Assembly: GCF_001514215.1 (NCBI RefSeq)
Contig: NZ_KQ948857.1
Span: forward strand, 146,953-210,952
DNA from: Streptomyces bungoensis
Lineage (GTDB): Bacteria > Actinomycetota > Actinomycetes > Streptomycetales > Streptomycetaceae
DNA: 64,000 nucleotides
Direction of reading: 5' to 3'
Both the position numbers and the translations under genes were made by a program. The notes under the pieces are model-generated. The model saw nothing but the letters and a program-made list of their open reading frames with translations. It was not told where the DNA came from and ran no database searches. This document shows positions 1-8,719 of this stretch, piece after piece (within the stretch, counting starts at the first letter, position 1; each line of letters begins with the position of its first letter).

Positions 1-1
1 G

Positions 2-1240
2 CTGGTCTCCCGGCTGCTGCTGCTCGCCGCCGCCGCGCTGTTCATCGCCGTGCTCTTCGGCGCCTATGAGCGTCGGGAGGAGGGCGACGAGAAGCGCGAC
101 CTGAGCTTCGGGCTGGCCGTCGGCGGAGTGGTCGTGGCCGCCGGGCTCGCGGCGAGCTGGGCCATGGCCGAGCACGCCTCCACGGGGCTGCAGCCGGGCA
201 TCGCCATGCCCGTCGACGTCGTCCACCTGCTGGCCGTCGCCGCCTGGCTGGGCGGCCTCACCGCCCTCCTCGTCGCGCTGTACCGGGCACCCGCGGACAC
301 TCCGGTCGGCAGCGCGGCCGTACGGCGCTTCTCCCGCGTCGCCTTCGGCTCCGTCCTGGCCCTGGTCGCCACCGGCACCTACCAGTCCTGGCGCCAGCTC
401 GGCTCCTGGTCGGCGTTCACCGAGACCCGCTACGGGCAGTTGCTGCTGGTCAAGATCGGGCTGGTGGCGCTGCTGGTCGGCATCGCGTCGATCTCACGGC
501 GCTGGACGGGACGGCTCGGGGAGGCGCTCCCCGCGGAGGGCGAGGCGGGGGAATCCGGGAGGCGGCCCGAGAAGGAGCGCGTCTCCGCGTCGGCGTCCGC
601 CGGCACGGAGACCGGCCTGGAGACCGCCGGCACGGACACCGCTCCCGCGGACACCGAGCGCGCCGCGCAGCTCGCGCGCCAGCAAGCCGCCGCGGACACC
701 GCCCGGCAAAAGCGGCTCCGCGACGCCGACCCGAACCGCTTCGGCCTGCGCCGCTCGGTGCTGGCCGAGGCGGGCGTCGCGGTCGTCCTGCTCGCCGTCA
801 CGACCGCGCTGACCCAGACCGAGCCGGGCCGTACCGAGCAGGAGGCCAAGGCGGCCACCTCGTCGTCCTCCAGCTCCTCCGCGTCGTCCTCCTCGTCCGG
901 CGCGGTGACCCTGGACATGGCGTTCGACACCGGCGGCACCGACGGCAAGGGCCTGGTCCGCCTCGACCTCGACCCCGCCCGGGTGGGCGGCAACGAGATG
1001 CACGTCTACGTGCAGCGGCCCAACGGCCGCGCCTTCGACGTCCCCGAGGTGAAGGTCGCCTTCACCCTGGAGGCGAAGAAGCTCGGGCCGCTGCCCGTGA
1101 CCCCCGACCACATCACCACCGGCCACTGGGCGGCCGAAGGGGTGCAGATCCCCATGGCGGGCGACTGGAAGATCGCCGTGACCGTGCGCACCTCCGACAT
1201 CGACCAGGCGACCGTTTCCAAGAACGCGCAGATCGGCTGA
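2..1240 (+). CDS. CopD/YcnJ-type copper transport membrane protein, 5' truncated
   Basis: The reading frame is open from the first bases of the window, so the start and N-terminal part are missing. The visible part begins with hydrophobic segments typical of a CopD domain, including a VDVVHLLAVAAWLGG stretch and further membrane helices to about position 500. A charged Ala/Glu-rich cytoplasmic linker follows, then one more membrane helix and a Ser-rich stretch. The C-terminal ~110 residues look like a small extracytoplasmic beta domain of the YtkA type. Known YcnJ-like proteins combine CopC, CopD and YtkA parts and take up or handle copper at the membrane; the CopC part would lie upstream. 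The next gene starts 8 bp downstream, so the two probably form one operon. Family assignment is good; substrate is inferred. Confidence 0.8.
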   Translation: MVSRLLLLAAAALFIAVLFGAYERREEGDEKRDLSFGLAVGGVVVAAGLAASWAMAEHASTGLQPGIAMPVDVVHLLAVAAWLGGLTALLVALYRAPADTPVGSAAVRRFSRVAFGSVLALVATGTYQSWRQLGSWSAFTETRYGQLLLVKIGLVALLVGIASISRRWTGRLGEALPAEGEAGESGRRPEKERVSASASAGTETGLETAGTDTAPADTERAAQLARQQAAADTARQKRLRDADPNRFGLRRSVLAEAGVAVVLLAVTTALTQTEPGRTEQEAKAATSSSSSSSASSSSSGAVTLDMAFDTGGTDGKGLVRLDLDPARVGGNEMHVYVQRPNGRAFDVPEVKVAFTLEAKKLGPLPVTPDHITTGHWAAEGVQIPMAGDWKIAVTVRTSDIDQATVSKNAQIG

Positions 1241-1248
1241 ACGACACC

Positions 1249-2532
1249 ATGCCCGACCAGTCCCTTCCCCAGGCCCGCCCGCACGGGTCCGCGGAGCCGG
1301 AGCCGGCCGCCGACGGCAGCCGGGGCCTCTCCCGGCGCGCCCTGCTCGGCACCGCCGGAGCCACCGGCCTCGCCCTCGGAGCCGCCGGCGGAGCCGTGGG
1401 CTACGCCGCCGCGCCGGCCCAGGCCACTCCCCTGACCTCGGTGGGCGCGAACCGGGCGATGTTTCACGGGAAACATCAGCCCGGGATCACCGAAGGGCTG
1501 CAGGCCCGGGGCCATCTCGTCGCCTTCGACCTGGTGGCGGGTGCGGGCCGCAGGCAGGCGGCGGCCCTGCTGCGCCGCTGGTCGACGACGGCCGAGCGGC
1601 TGATGGCGGGCGAGCCGGCGCCGCACGACGACACCGCCGTGGCCCGGGACGCGGGTCCGTCCTCGCTGACGGTCACCTTCGGCTTCGGCCACAGCTTCTT
1701 CGGCCGGACCGGCCTGGAGAAGCAGCGGCCCGGCGCACTCGACCCGCTGCCCGACTTCTCCTCCGACCACCTCGACAAGGCGCGCAGCGACGGTGACCTG
1801 TGGGTGCAGATCGGCGCCGACGACGCCCTGGTCGCCTTCCACGCCCTGCGCGCGATCCAGAAGGACGCCGCCGGCGCCGCCCGCGTGCGCTGGCAGATGA
1901 ACGGCTTCAACCGCAGCCCGGGCGCCACCGCCCACCCCATGACGGCCCGCAACCTCATGGGCCAGATCGACGGCACCCGCAACCCGAAGCCGGCCGACGC
2001 CGACTTCGACAAGCGGATCTTCGTACCCGCCTCGGGGGAGCCCGCCTGGATGGCGAACGGCTCGTACGCCGTCGTCCGGCGGATCCGCATGCTCCTCGAC
2101 GACTGGGAGAAGCTGTCGCTCGCGGCCCAGGAGGCGGTCATCGGGCGCCGCAAGTCCGACGGGGCGCCGCTGTCCGGCGGCGACGAGACGACCCCGATGG
2201 ACCTGGAGAAGGCCGACGCCAAGGGCGCGTACGTCGTCCCGGTCAACGCCCACGCCCGCATCACCCGGCCCGACCGGAACGGCGGCGCGGCCATGCTGCG
2301 ACGCCCGTTCTCCTACCACGACGGCATCGACGCGGACGGCACGCCCGACGCCGGGCTGCTGTTCGTCTGCTGGCAGGCGGACCCGCTGCGCGGCTTCGTG
2401 CCGGTGCAGCGCAAGCTCGACCGCGGGGACGCGCTGTCGACGTACATCCGGCACGAGGCGAGCGGCCTGTTCGCGGTGCCCGGCGGGGCGGCCGAGGGAG
2501 AGTACGTGGGCCAGCGGCTGCTGGAGGGGTGA
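1249..2532 (+). CDS. Tat-exported Dyp-type heme peroxidase (EfeB-like)
   Basis: 427 aa. The N-terminus has a twin-arginine signal: SRRALLG at about residues 28-34, an Ala/Gly-rich hydrophobic stretch and an APAQA cleavage region. The body carries the Dyp signature GQIDGTRNP at about residues 237-246 (GxxDG, with the catalytic Asp) and the late RRPFSYHDG and GLLFVCWQADP motifs of the EfeB/DyP family. These enzymes fold with heme in the cytoplasm, leave by the Tat route and oxidise substrates with peroxide; EfeB has been linked to ferrous iron or heme iron use. It follows the CopD-type gene by 8 bp, suggesting joint metal/redox work outside the membrane. A one-mismatch parS sequence (1461-1474) lies in its early coding region. 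Confidence 0.92.
   Translation: MPDQSLPQARPHGSAEPEPAADGSRGLSRRALLGTAGATGLALGAAGGAVGYAAAPAQATPLTSVGANRAMFHGKHQPGITEGLQARGHLVAFDLVAGAGRRQAAALLRRWSTTAERLMAGEPAPHDDTAVARDAGPSSLTVTFGFGHSFFGRTGLEKQRPGALDPLPDFSSDHLDKARSDGDLWVQIGADDALVAFHALRAIQKDAAGAARVRWQMNGFNRSPGATAHPMTARNLMGQIDGTRNPKPADADFDKRIFVPASGEPAWMANGSYAVVRRIRMLLDDWEKLSLAAQEAVIGRRKSDGAPLSGGDETTPMDLEKADAKGAYVVPVNAHARITRPDRNGGAAMLRRPFSYHDGIDADGTPDAGLLFVCWQADPLRGFVPVQRKLDRGDALSTYIRHEASGLFAVPGGAAEGEYVGQRLLEG
1461..1474. other. near-match parS site (one mismatch)
   Basis: The sequence differs from the palindromic ParB site GTTTCACGTGAAAC only at base 9 (G for T), inside the peroxidase gene. It may be a weak ParB site or a decayed one. It encodes Phe-His-Gly-Lys in that frame. 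Confidence 0.4.
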
Positions 2533-2568
2533 GCCGAAGAGCGGTGATTCACCCGCACGGGCCTGCAA

Positions 2569-2586
2569 ACCACCCGGCCGGGTGGT
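2569..2586. other. 18-bp perfect palindrome between peroxidase gene and pheA
   Basis: ACCACCCGGCCGGGTGGT is perfectly symmetrical with no spare loop. It lies 37 bp after the peroxidase stop and 50 bp before pheA. It could be the end-hairpin of the upstream operon or an operator; nothing in the window tells which. Confidence 0.45.
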
Positions 2587-2624
2587 GTTCATGAGACACG
2601 GAAGCCGCTTTTCCCCACGGCCAT

Positions 2625-2630
2625 TAGGGT
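2625..2630 (+). promoter_or_regulatory. -10-like hexamer directly before pheA start
   Basis: TAGGGT ends six bases before the ATG of pheA (2637). This spacing is what is expected when transcription starts at or next to the start codon, giving a leaderless mRNA. No clear -35 is visible. Confidence 0.4.
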
Positions 2631-2636
2631 GAAGGC

Positions 2637-3572
2637 ATGCCAGCGAGCTATGCGTATCTCGGTCCCGAGGGCACCTTCACGGAAGTCGCTCTGCGCACGC
2701 TTCCGGAGGCGGCCACCCGGGAGCTGCTGCCCTACGTGTCCGTGCAGTCCGCGCTGGACGCGGTGCGGGCGGGCGAGGCCGAGGCCGCGTTCGTGCCGAT
2801 CGAGAACTCCGTCGAGGGCGGCATCACGACCACCCTGGACGAGCTGGTCGCGGGCGAGCCGCTGATGATCTACCGCGAGGTGCTGCTGTCCATCACCTTC
2901 GCGCTGCTCGTCCGGCCGGGCACGCAGCTGTCCGACATCAAGACGGTCACCGCCCATCCGGCGGCCCAGCCGCAGGTGCGCAACTGGCTGAGGGCGAACC
3001 TGCCGGACGCCGTCTGGGAGTCGGCCGCGTCGAACGCGGACGGCGCGCGCCTGGTCCAGGAGGGCCGGTACGACGCCGCGTTCGCGGGCGAGTTCGCCGC
3101 CGCCCGGTACGGCCTGCGGGCCCTGGAGACCGGGATCCACGACGCGGAGAACGCGCAGACCCGGTTCGTGCTGGTCGGCCGCCCCGCCCGGCCCGCCGCA
3201 CCGACCGGCGCCGACAAGACCTCGGTGGTGCTGTGGCAGCGGGACGACCACCCGGGCGCCCTGCGCGACCTGCTCGGCGAGTTCGCCACCCGCGGGATCA
3301 ACCTGATGCTGCTGCAGTCCCGGCCGACCGGGGCCGGCATCGGCAACTACTGCTTCTGCATCGACGCCGAGGGCCACATCTCCGACCGGCGGGTCGCCGA
3401 GGCGCTGATGGGGCTGAAGCGGATCTGCCTCCAGGTGCGTTTCCTCGGCTCCTATCCGCGCGCCGACATCCGGCCGGGCCAGGAGCGCACCGCCCTGCCG
3501 GGAACCTCGGACCAGGAGTTCCTGGCGGCTTCGGACTGGGTGGCGCGCTGCCAGGACGGCCGGTTCCAGTAA
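2637..3572 (+). CDS. pheA: prephenate dehydratase
   Basis: 311 aa. It converts prephenate to phenylpyruvate in phenylalanine synthesis. The protein opens with YLGPEGTFTEVAL, the usual start of the dehydratase domain. It carries IENSVEGGI and the catalytic TRF triad at residues 175-177. From about residue 195 there is an ACT domain (DHPGALRDLLGEFATRGINL) that binds phenylalanine for feedback control. The common ESRP motif of that domain is QSRP here, so allosteric sensitivity might differ. It is a monofunctional enzyme with no chorismate mutase part, as usual in actinomycetes. A -10-like TAGGGT six bases upstream of the ATG suggests leaderless or short-leader transcription. Confidence 0.96.
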   Translation: MPASYAYLGPEGTFTEVALRTLPEAATRELLPYVSVQSALDAVRAGEAEAAFVPIENSVEGGITTTLDELVAGEPLMIYREVLLSITFALLVRPGTQLSDIKTVTAHPAAQPQVRNWLRANLPDAVWESAASNADGARLVQEGRYDAAFAGEFAAARYGLRALETGIHDAENAQTRFVLVGRPARPAAPTGADKTSVVLWQRDDHPGALRDLLGEFATRGINLMLLQSRPTGAGIGNYCFCIDAEGHISDRRVAEALMGLKRICLQVRFLGSYPRADIRPGQERTALPGTSDQEFLAASDWVARCQDGRFQ

Positions 3573-4015
3573 GGCCTTAGGCTGCTCCCAGCCGGTCGTA
3601 CCTGCATATCGTCGTTATCCACAGAGGTTATCCACAGGCGCTCCTCTCGACCTGGGGACAAGTCGACACGGCACGGCGACCCGGTCGACAAATCGCCCTA
3701 CGGCTCCCAGACGGGGCCACCGGCGCATCGGTCACCCTTCGTCCATTCGTTTCCTTTGGTTCATCTTTTAGAGCGACCCTTTTCCACCCGAAAGTGGGTG
3801 TCGGCGTACTTTGACCCGGGAATTCTTCGGTCGGACGGACGCTTCCGGAGTGATCAATTCCGAAGTCCACAGACCTTCCACACAGCTGTGGATAACTCTC
3901 GGGGAGGGGGCACCCCCTGTGGACAACCGGCCCGCCAAGTCCCGCTCCCCGCAAGGGAATCAGGTCAACGTGACGCCGGACACCTGACCCGTCCCAGGGA
4001 GTGAGACGAAATTCC

Positions 4016-4043
4016 TTGACACGGTCGGCAGGAGACGCATTAC
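4016..4043 (+). promoter_or_regulatory. possible upstream serS promoter
   Basis: An exact TTGACA (4016-4021) is followed after 16 bases by CATTAC (4038-4043), a weak -10. Transcription from here would give serS a leader of about 70 bases. Confidence 0.3.
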
Positions 4044-4106
4044 GGAACGTAAGCGACGAATCCGAACTCCCGGAATAGCGAGTCGTGGGCGGGGAGCCCG
4101 CACCGG

Positions 4107-4112
4107 TAGCCT
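4107..4112 (+). promoter_or_regulatory. -10-like hexamer directly before serS start
   Basis: TAGCCT ends seven bases before the GTG start of serS (4120). No ribosome-binding sequence precedes that GTG, so a leaderless transcript is plausible. Confidence 0.4.
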
Positions 4113-4119
4113 TGGGCTC

Positions 4120-5397
4120 GTGATTGACCTTCGCCTGCTCCGTGAGGACCCCGACCGTGTGCGCGCGTCCCAGCGTGCCCGTGGAGAGGACGTCGCGCTC
4201 GTCGACTCCCTCCTGTCTGCCGACGAGCGGCGCAGGTCCTCCGGCGTCCGCTTCGACGAGCTGCGTGCCGAGCAGAAGCAGCTCGGCAGGCTGATCCCCA
4301 AGGCCTCGGGCGACGAGAAGGCCGAGCTGCTGAAGAAGGCCGGCCAGCTCGCCGCCGACGTCAAGGCCGCCGACGCCGAGCGCGACGCCGCCGACGCCGA
4401 GACCCAGGAGCTGCTGCTCCGGCTCGGCAACCTCGTCCACCCCGACGTACCCGTCGGCGGCGAGGAGGACTTCGTCACCCTCGAGACGCACGGCACGATC
4501 CGCGACTTCGGCGCCGAGGGCTTCGAGCCCAAGGACCACCTGGAGCTCGGCACGCTCCTCGGCGCGATCGACGTGGAGCGCGGCGCCAAGGTCTCCGGCT
4601 CCCGCTTCTACTTCCTCACCGGCGTCGGCGCCCTGCTGGAGCTCGCGCTGGTCAACGCCGCGATCGCCCAGGCCACGGCGGCCGGCTTCACGCCGATGCT
4701 GACGCCCGCCCTGGTCCGCCCGCAGTCGATGGCGGGCACCGGCTTCCTCGGCCAGGCCGCCCAGGACGTCTACCACCTCGACGCCGACGACCTCTACCTC
4801 GTCGGCACCTCCGAGGTCCCCCTCGCCGCGTACCACATGGACGAGATCCTCGACGCCGACCGGCTGCCGCTGCGCTACGCGGGCTTCTCGCCGTGCTTCC
4901 GCCGCGAGGCCGGCTCGCACGGCAAGGACACCCGGGGCATCTTCCGCGTACACCAGTTCGACAAGGTCGAGATGTTCTCGTACGTCGCCCCCGAGGACTC
5001 CCAGGCCGAGCACCAGCGGCTGCTGGAGTGGGAGAAGCAGTGGCTGACCTCGCTGGAGCTGCCGTTCCGCGTGATCGACGTGGCCTCCGGTGACCTCGGC
5101 TCCTCGGCCGCCCGCAAGTTCGACTGCGAGGCGTGGATCCCGACCCAGGGCAAGTACCGCGAGCTGACCTCGACCTCGGACTGCACCGAGTTCCAGTCCC
5201 GCCGCCTGTCGATCCGCGTCCGTGACGGCAAGCAGGTCAAGCCGCTCGCCACGCTCAACGGCACGCTGTGCGCCGTCCCGCGCACCATCGTGGCGATCCT
5301 GGAGAACCACCAGCAGGCCGACGGCTCCGTGTACGTGCCGCCCGTGCTGCGCCCGTACCTGGGTGGCCGGGAGGTCCTGGAGCCGGTCGCCAAGTGA
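4120..5397 (+). CDS. serS: seryl-tRNA synthetase
   Basis: 425 aa, normal length. It charges tRNA-Ser with serine in the cytoplasm. It begins with MIDLRLLREDPDRVR, the standard SerRS N-terminus, followed by an antiparallel coiled coil rich in Ala, Lys and Glu (about residues 30-105) that grips the long variable arm of tRNA-Ser. Class II motif 2 is seen as FRREAG (about 259-264) and motif 3 as GTLCAVPRT (about 381-389). The start is GTG at 4120. A tRNA-Ser(GCU) gene lies about 1 kb downstream. The next gene overlaps its stop codon, so the two are translationally coupled. Confidence 0.98.
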   Translation: MIDLRLLREDPDRVRASQRARGEDVALVDSLLSADERRRSSGVRFDELRAEQKQLGRLIPKASGDEKAELLKKAGQLAADVKAADAERDAADAETQELLLRLGNLVHPDVPVGGEEDFVTLETHGTIRDFGAEGFEPKDHLELGTLLGAIDVERGAKVSGSRFYFLTGVGALLELALVNAAIAQATAAGFTPMLTPALVRPQSMAGTGFLGQAAQDVYHLDADDLYLVGTSEVPLAAYHMDEILDADRLPLRYAGFSPCFRREAGSHGKDTRGIFRVHQFDKVEMFSYVAPEDSQAEHQRLLEWEKQWLTSLELPFRVIDVASGDLGSSAARKFDCEAWIPTQGKYRELTSTSDCTEFQSRRLSIRVRDGKQVKPLATLNGTLCAVPRTIVAILENHQQADGSVYVPPVLRPYLGGREVLEPVAK

Positions 5398-6197
5398 CCA
5401 CGGCTTTCCCTTATCGGCTCATCGCCACCGACCTCGACGGAACGCTGCTGCGCTCCGACGAGTCGGTCTCGCGGCGCACCCGTGACGCGCTCGCCGCGGC
5501 CACCGCGGCGGGCGCGGCGCACATCGTGGTGACCGGCCGCGCCGTCCCTTGGACCCGGCACATCCTCGACGACCTGGGCTACGACGGGCTCGCCGTCTGC
5601 GGCCAGGGCGCACAGGTGTACGACGCGGGCGCGCACCGCCTGCTCACCTCGGTCACCCTGGACCGGCAGCTGGCGGGCGTGGCCCTGGCGAAGATCGAGG
5701 CCGAGGTGGGCCCGCTGCACCTGGCGGCCAGCCGGGACGGCCTGGACGGGGACGTGCTGGTGGGCCCGGGCTACGCGGTCACGGGATCCCTCCCGGGGAC
5801 GCCCTTCACGGACGCCTCCGACCTCTGGGCGGCGCCGCTGAACAAGATCTACATCCAGCATCCGTCACTCGGCGACGACGAACTGGCGGAGACGGCGCGC
5901 CGCGTGGCCGGCGGTTTCGTCTCGGTGGCGATGGCGGGCGCGGGCATCGTGGAGCTGCTGCCGCTGGGCCTGTCCAAGGCGACCGGTCTCTCCCTGGCGG
6001 CGCGACGTCTGGGGATGAAGGCCGCCGACACGCTCGCCTTCGGCGACATGCCCAACGACGTCCCGATGTTCGCCTGGGCGTCCCGCGGCGTGGCCATGGC
6101 CAACGCCCACGAGGAACTCAAGGCGGTCGCGGACGAGGTCACCTCCTCCAACGAGGAGGACGGCATCGCGGAGGTGCTGGAGCGGTTGCTGTCGTAG
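5394..6197 (+). CDS. HAD-superfamily (Cof-type) phosphatase
   Basis: 267 aa from a GTG start that overlaps the serS stop (GTGA). The longer upstream extension of the frame is serS shadow. It starts RLIATDLDGTLLRSD, with nucleophile and acid/base aspartates at residues 13 and 15. It ends with the fourth motif GDMPNDVPMF (about 217-226), where acidic residues hold Mg2+. A Cof-type cap lies between them. Such enzymes dephosphorylate sugar phosphates, nucleotides or cofactors; the substrate cannot be read from sequence. A paralogue with the same layout is at 14809-15669. Coupling to serS is conserved in related genomes as far as I recall. Confidence 0.9.
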   Translation: MTTAFPYRLIATDLDGTLLRSDESVSRRTRDALAAATAAGAAHIVVTGRAVPWTRHILDDLGYDGLAVCGQGAQVYDAGAHRLLTSVTLDRQLAGVALAKIEAEVGPLHLAASRDGLDGDVLVGPGYAVTGSLPGTPFTDASDLWAAPLNKIYIQHPSLGDDELAETARRVAGGFVSVAMAGAGIVELLPLGLSKATGLSLAARRLGMKAADTLAFGDMPNDVPMFAWASRGVAMANAHEELKAVADEVTSSNEEDGIAEVLERLLS

Positions 6198-6383
6198 CGC
6201 GCCCGACGGCCGGCGCTCCCGGCAGCAGGGGCGCGGGGAACCGCGCGACGAGGACGAGCCACGACGGTGCCGTCACTCGGCCACGTGCCCCGAGCCCCAC
6301 GGCGCAGCCCCGTCCGCGGCACCGGCCGACCACTCCATGTGCCGCACGCCGGAAATGCGCCCGAGTCCCGGTGACAACGTCTC

Positions 6384-6472
<89 letters not shown>

Positions 6473-6742
6473 GGGTGGGCGGCCCACGCGAGTGCGGCAT
6501 CGCGTGCTCGAAGCGGCCGCCCCGGGCGGTTCCCGTGGCTCCACGGAGTGGTGGCGACTACTCCGGAGCCGGCCTCGGACCACCCTGTCGGGAGCCGGGC
6601 GTACTGCCGTGCATGGACATCGCCCGCCTCCTCTCCCTGATCGCGGCGCCGGGACACTCCCGGCGAACGGGGCATGACCACTGTGCCCCGCAGAGGAGTC
6701 CGCCGCCACCGAATTAACCGGTACGCCGGTACGCCGGCCGCC

Positions 6743-6985
6743 CTAGCGGCGCCGCCACCTGCGCCGGCGCGCCTTGCCGAAGAACCAGCCCGCGGGCGGC
6801 TCGTCGGAGCGCCAGGGCCGCGGCTCGGGCTCCTGCGCGCGCCAGCGGGCGGCGAGCATCCGGGCGCGGGCGGACGGCTCGGAGGTGCCGGCGGCGCGTA
6901 TGAAGTCCTCGTCCAGCACGACGTCGTCCCACACGTCGCCCCCGGACCGCTCGTCCCCGCTGCTGCGCGGCGTCTCCTCCGCCAT
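6743..6985 (-). CDS. small conserved Streptomyces protein of unknown function
   Basis: 80 aa when started at the ATG at 6985, which has GGGAGG upstream; the frame could extend to 7021. The protein is acidic at the start (DVWDDVVLDEDFIRAAGTSE) and then carries a basic, Trp-rich end (PWRSDEPPAGWFFGKARRRRWRRR). It has no membrane segment and no domain I recognise. The FIRAA.TSEPSARARMLAARW core recurs, to my memory, in short actinobacterial proteins. It lies just downstream of the ABC transporter genes on the same strand. Confidence 0.65.
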   Translation of the reverse strand: MAEETPRSSGDERSGGDVWDDVVLDEDFIRAAGTSEPSARARMLAARWRAQEPEPRPWRSDEPPAGWFFGKARRRRWRRR

Positions 6986-7078
6986 CACCCGGCCTCCCAG
7001 GCCCCGTTTCCAGCCGTACATCCGTTTTGCCCAGTGTGCCGCGACCGGTGTGAAGTCCCCGTCAAGGCCGCCGGCGGC

Positions 7079-7798
7079 CTACTCCTCGCCCGCCAGCGTC
7101 AGCGACCGCAGCTTCTGGCCGGCGTACCAGGTGGCGAGGACGGTGACCGCGACCAGCAGCACCGTGGCCGTCGTCAGCCCGACGTCGGAGGTCACCAGGT
7201 CCCCGCCGGCCACCTTGTGGGCGACGGCGAGCGACCACTGCTGGACGCTCAGCGTGCGCGCCCCCGGCACCAGGGAGCCGAACAGCGCCTCCCAGACGAG
7301 GGCGTAGACCAGCCCGAAGACCACCGCGTGCCGGGACACGGTGCCCAGCAGCAGGAACAGCGCGGAGTAGGCGATGGAGGCGACGAGCGCGGCCACCGTG
7401 TAGGCGACGGCGATCTGCTGGCCGTTGCCGTTGAGGATGAGCCCCGCGATCATGGTCGGCACGGCGGAGAACACCATGGTGACCCCGATGGCGACGATCA
7501 GCTTGGTGAGGATGATCGTCGGCCGCTTGATCGGCTTGGACAGCAGGTAGACGACGGAGCCGTCGTCGATCTCCGGGCCGATGGCGCCGGTGCCCGCGAT
7601 GACACCGATGATCGGCACCATGGTGGCGAGCGCGAACCCGCCGAGGACGTCGGCGGCCGTCTGGTCGTCCGCGCCGGTCAGGGCGCGTACGGCCACGGAG
7701 ATCACGATCAGCAGCAGCGGCAGCGCGCCGAGGATGAGGGCCCGGCGGCGGCCGAGCAGGGCCCGGTAGGTGAGCCGGGCGACGGTGGGGTCGTACAT
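7079..7798 (-). CDS. ABC transporter permease (ABC-2 type), second pair
   Basis: 239 aa with about six membrane helices. The beginning MYDPTVARLTYRALLGRRRALILGALPLLLI and the middle IGPEIDDGSVVYLLSKPIKRPTIILTKL are typical of ABC-2 permeases of the NosY/YhaP-like group. It is the last gene of a four-gene operon, 9 bp after its ATPase. The cargo is unknown; candidates are drugs, lipids or a cell-wall-active compound. Confidence 0.88.
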   Translation of the reverse strand: MYDPTVARLTYRALLGRRRALILGALPLLLIVISVAVRALTGADDQTAADVLGGFALATMVPIIGVIAGTGAIGPEIDDGSVVYLLSKPIKRPTIILTKLIVAIGVTMVFSAVPTMIAGLILNGNGQQIAVAYTVAALVASIAYSALFLLLGTVSRHAVVFGLVYALVWEALFGSLVPGARTLSVQQWSLAVAHKVAGGDLVTSDVGLTTATVLLVAVTVLATWYAGQKLRSLTLAGEE

Positions 7799-7807
7799 TT
7801 CGGCCTC

Positions 7808-8719
7808 CTACGCCGCGACGAGATACGAGAAGACGGACTCGAGGGACTCGTCGGACGGCGACACCGTGAGCAGCCGGATGCCGTGGTCGCGGGCGACCCT
7901 CGGCAGCAGGGCGGTGAAGCGGCCGAAGTCCACGGCCTGGACGCGCAGCGCGCCCTCGGTGACGTCGACCTCGATGCCGGACGTCGACGGGTCGGCGATC
8001 AGCGCGGCCGCGAGGGCGCGGTCGTCGCTGGAGCGGACCAGGTAGCGGTGCGGGCGGTCGGTCATCAGGCGGCGGATCCGGCGGAAGTCGCCGCTGGCCG
8101 CGTGCCGTCCGGCGACGACGACCTCGATGTGCCGGGCGAGCTGCTCGACCTCCTCGAGGATGTGCGAGGAGAACAGCACCGTGCGGCCCTCGTCGCCCAT
8201 CCGGCGCAGCAGGTCCATGAGCTGCATGCGCTGGCGCGGGTCCATGCCGTTGAACGGCTCGTCGAGCAGGAGCAGCGAGGGGTCGTGAACCAGGGCGCTC
8301 GCCATCTTCACGCGCTGGCGCATGCCCTTGGAGTAGGTGGCGATCTTCCGGTCCTGCGCGTACTCCATCTCCACCGTGGCGAGGGCCCGCTGGGCCGCCT
8401 TGGCGCCGAGTCCGTGCAGTTCGGCGTTGGCGACCACGAACTCGCGTCCGGTGAGGAAGTCGTACATCGCCTCCCGCTCGGGGACGACGCCGATGTGCCG
8501 GTAGATCTCCTCGTTGCGCCACACCGGCTGCCCGTCGAGGGTGACCGAGCCGGTGGAGGGGGCTAGGAAGCCGCCCATCATGTTGATGAGGGTGGACTTG
8601 CCGGCGCCGTTGGGCCCGAGCAGACCCGTGACGCCGGGGCCGATGGTCATGGTGATGTCGTTGACGGCGACCACGTTGCCGAACCAGCGGGAGACGTGGT
8701 CGATGCTGAGGGTCGTCAC
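7808..8719 (-). CDS. ABC transporter ATP-binding protein, second pair
   Basis: 303 aa from a GTG (8719) that overlaps the stop of the upstream permease (GTGA). Walker A is GPNGAGKST, the signature region reads YSKGMRQRVKMASALVHDP, and Walker B is LLLLDEPFNGMD. The signature has YSKGM instead of LSGGQ, as is common in ABC-2 exporters of the CcmA/NatA type. The C-terminal third is the regulatory tail of that group. It probably powers the permease at 7079-7798. Confidence 0.93.
   Translation of the reverse strand: MTTLSIDHVSRWFGNVVAVNDITMTIGPGVTGLLGPNGAGKSTLINMMGGFLAPSTGSVTLDGQPVWRNEEIYRHIGVVPEREAMYDFLTGREFVVANAELHGLGAKAAQRALATVEMEYAQDRKIATYSKGMRQRVKMASALVHDPSLLLLDEPFNGMDPRQRMQLMDLLRRMGDEGRTVLFSSHILEEVEQLARHIEVVVAGRHAASGDFRRIRRLMTDRPHRYLVRSSDDRALAAALIADPSTSGIEVDVTEGALRVQAVDFGRFTALLPRVARDHGIRLLTVSPSDESLESVFSYLVAA

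Larger units (their letters stand above)
3573..4119. other. gene-free region with DnaA-box cluster upstream of serS
   Basis: This 547-bp gap holds four exact DnaA boxes. Two lie on the + strand as direct repeats 13 bp apart (TTATCCACA at 3615-3623 and 3628-3636). Two are inverted (TTATCCACA on the - strand at 3887-3895 and TTGTCCACA on the - strand at 3918-3926). A one-mismatch box (TTGTCCCCA, - strand) is at 3653-3661. In S. coelicolor a high-affinity DnaA-box cluster near oriC, called D78, titrates DnaA and restrains replication initiation. Position and gene context suggest this is the counterpart, but the match is from memory. The rest of the gap is AT-richer than its flanks and has no supported gene. 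Confidence 0.75.

Noticed and set aside
1006..2592. 528-codon open frame on the minus strand across the peroxidase gene
   Set aside because: Arg/Gly/Val/Pro-rich shadow of the GC-rich plus-strand gene, with no family features.
6674..8566. 630-codon open frame on the plus strand over the ABC transporter genes
   Set aside because: Composition (Gly, Arg, Asp, His, Val) and lack of motifs show a shadow; the minus strand carries complete ABC motifs.
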